A DNA stretch of 7,634 bases from Draconibacterium sp. GTDB lineage: Bacteria; Bacteroidota; Bacteroidia; Bacteroidales; Prolixibacteraceae. Positions 6,642-7,634 of the stretch are shown one piece after another. The stretch covers positions 1 through 7,634 of the forward strand of contig JAUVDE010000153.1 of the NCBI GenBank assembly GCA_030595485.1, given 5' to 3'. Under the pieces are notes generated by a model, which saw only the letters and a program-made list of their open reading frames with translations, was not told the DNA's origin and ran no database searches. The position numbers were made by a program, and so were the translations under genes. The number at the start of each line of letters is the position of its first letter. The first letter of the stretch is position 1.

Positions 6642-7634
6642 TCAAAACAGGAAGTAAAATCTTCCCCAGTAGCTCAGTTGGTTAGAGCGGCGGACTGTTA
6701 ATCCGTAGGTCGTAGGTTCAAGTCCTACCTGGGGAGCCAGACAGGACAAGAGGTCATTTTCGACCTCTTTTTTTGTGCCCGATTTTTTGAAAACCTTGCT
6801 GGCACTGAGAAGGACTTGTATCGGAATTGTGTATTTATAGGTTGCAACTTTCCCTTTCTCAAAAACCAGTTTTTCAGAAAAGATGCAACCTAAAATCTTC
6901 TTTTTGGTTTTTCCATCCGATTTTTTGTAATACTCTGCAATGTTCTCCAACATCGGAACCTCTTTGTTTATAAAGGTTTTGAAAGGTGAAGTCGATTTTT
7001 TTAAGTCTTTTAATTTGAGTTCAAGTCCTATTAGGGTCTTTTCGGTTCTTTCTTTCATGGGATGGAAGTCTTCTGATGAAATTTTCCTATCCATAAAATC
7101 ATCCTGAAGGTTTGTAATACGTTCTTTTACCTTTTCAATTTCTTTTTTTGTTCTGTCAATTTCATCCAATCTCATGAAATCATTTTTGTCGAAAAGTTTC
7201 TTTAACATCGATTTGTATAACATCAGAGTTTGAGCGGATACCTGTATTCTTGACAAAATATTTTCAATGCTTTGATGTATATCTTCTATTCTGTGTCGCT
7301 GACCACAGTCTTTCGACTTTACGCACAAATAATAATGGTGAAGTTCACCTAATCTGCCACGAGCACCATAAGCGGTCAATGAAGTCCCATGTACAGGACA
7401 AACCATAAATCCTTTTAAAGGGTATATGTCGGACTTATCTTCATGGAACTTCATATTCCTTACTCGACCAGATAGTACCTCATTCACTCTATAAAAGGTC
7501 TCCGGTGATACAATTGCTGGGTGCAGTCCTTCAACAATCTGTAATGGGTCATCCATGTAAGGTTTGATTCTTATTTTTCCTATATAAACCGGGTTACGTA
7601 GCGTGTTTAAGAAAACCTGTTTACTAATTGAAAC
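6642..7634 (-). CDS. Large serine recombinase, C-terminal part (runs off the right edge, tail overlaps the tRNA)
   Basis: The frame enters from the right edge and gives 330 residues; the N-terminal catalytic resolvase domain with the nucleophilic serine lies outside. Visible residues 1-46 are typical of the recombinase domain: LRNPVYIGKI, then EGLHPAIVSPETFYRV. Residues 72-112 form a zinc-ribbon-like module with candidate ligands Cys79, His82, Cys104 and Cys110 (MVCPVHG, then YLCVKSKDC). A charged helical segment at about 153-213 should be the coiled coil that controls synapsis. Such enzymes integrate and excise phages and integrative elements. The odd part is the end: after about residue 290 the frame crosses a hairpin, then residues 299-324 are encoded by the antisense strand of tRNA-Asn (QVGLEPTTYGL and following), and TGA comes at 6644-6642. 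That tail is a product of overlap, not a family domain. Calling 7556 the start would be wrong, since family sequence continues upstream to the window edge. Confidence 0.88.
   Translation of the reverse strand, partial: VSISKQVFLNTLRNPVYIGKIRIKPYMDDPLQIVEGLHPAIVSPETFYRVNEVLSGRVRNMKFHEDKSDIYPLKGFMVCPVHGTSLTAYGARGRLGELHHYYLCVKSKDCGQRHRIEDIHQSIENILSRIQVSAQTLMLYKSMLKKLFDKNDFMRLDEIDRTKKEIEKVKERITNLQDDFMDRKISSEDFHPMKERTEKTLIGLELKLKDLKKSTSPFKTFINKEVPMLENIAEYYKKSDGKTKKKILGCIFSEKLVFEKGKVATYKYTIPIQVLLSASKVFKKSGTKKEVENDLLSCLAPQVGLEPTTYGLTVRRSNQLSYWGRFYFLF
6663..6739 (+). tRNA. tRNA-Asn, anticodon GTT
   Basis: A full cloverleaf folds: acceptor TCCCCAG with CTGGGGA, D-arm GCTC/GAGC, anticodon stem GCGGA with TCCGT (closing G-U pair) around the loop CTGTTAA with anticodon GTT, variable loop AGGTC, and T-arm GTAGG/CCTAC around TTCAAGT. 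The discriminator base is G6736 and CCA is encoded at 6737-6739. A promoter lies upstream and a terminator 8 bases downstream, so it is probably expressed as a single gene. The antisense strand is open as the tail of the recombinase frame, and the gene appears to be the integration site of the element to the right. Confidence 0.97.
6748..6774 (+). terminator. Rho-independent terminator of tRNA-Asn
   Basis: AAGAGGTC (6748-6755), a six-base loop ATTTTC and GACCTCTT (6762-6769) form a perfect 8-bp stem that runs into a seven-T tract (6768-6774). It begins 8 bases after the tRNA CCA. On the minus strand no T-tract follows the stem, so it should stop only plus-strand transcription. It lies inside the recombinase frame. 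Confidence 0.85.

Larger units (their letters stand above)
6663..6785. other. Probable attachment junction (end of an integrated element at tRNA-Asn)
   Basis: The tRNA is intact, and the recombinase gene sits directly against its 3' side, pointing into it. This is the usual arrangement of an element integrated at a tRNA 3' end, with host DNA to the left and element to the right. The exact crossover cannot be placed without the other end: it may be within the tRNA or in the hairpin just behind it. The range given is the interval in which it most likely falls. The inference rests on layout alone. Confidence 0.5.

Noticed and set aside
6460..6662. A metal-responsive operator (Nur/Fur-like) in front of sodN
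   Set aside because: I looked for an extended inverted repeat near the start and found none that stands out from the AT-rich background.
6642..6739. The recombinase tail VGLEPTTYGL and following residues as a real protein domain
   Set aside because: It is exactly the antisense translation of tRNA-Asn, a well-known source of recurring false protein tails.

Overview
The window looks like a chromosomal segment of a Bacteroidota bacterium, most likely a Marinilabiliales/Prolixibacteraceae-type marine or sediment lineage. The reasons are a SprA gene (type IX secretion, found only in this phylum), AT-rich intergenic DNA, weak A-rich ribosome binding sites instead of strong Shine-Dalgarno sequences, and two good matches to the Bacteroidota promoter pattern TTTG-N18-21-TAnnTTTG. 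The order-level assignment is inference.

Layout. From 1 to 6459 every gene is on the minus strand, so read right to left: sodN (exported nickel superoxide dismutase, with a rho-independent terminator after it), an exported DUF4369/DUF5106-like protein that begins with TTG and has no thioredoxin domain, an M17 leucyl aminopeptidase, pdxA (vitamin B6 synthesis), ruvA (Holliday junction helicase subunit) and the first third or less of a gene ending off the left edge, sprA. pdxA and ruvA are 12 bases apart and share a promoter whose -33 box lies in the end of the aminopeptidase gene. sprA follows ruvA after 130 bases with no visible terminator, so read-through is plausible.

At 6663-6739 a tRNA-Asn(GTT) gene runs on the plus strand, with its own promoter upstream and a hairpin/T-tract terminator 8 bases after the CCA. 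Directly behind it, pointing back at the tRNA on the minus strand, is the C-terminal part of a large serine recombinase that continues off the right edge. Its open frame has no stop before the tRNA: it is open through the terminator and the whole antisense strand of the tRNA and stops 18 bases beyond it. This is what the end of an integrated mobile element at a tRNA gene looks like. The element body lies to the right, outside the window.

How the genes work together. The left part mixes housekeeping functions (cofactor synthesis, recombination repair, peptide turnover) with envelope functions (T9SS translocon, periplasmic superoxide defence). The most distinctive points are the nickel SOD, whose predicted signal-peptidase cut would expose exactly the His1 needed to bind nickel, with no SodX maturation protease beside it, and the recombinase frame that overlaps the tRNA attachment site. 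I found no CRISPR array, riboswitch, insertion sequence with both ends, or origin. No stretch longer than 300 bases lacks a gene.
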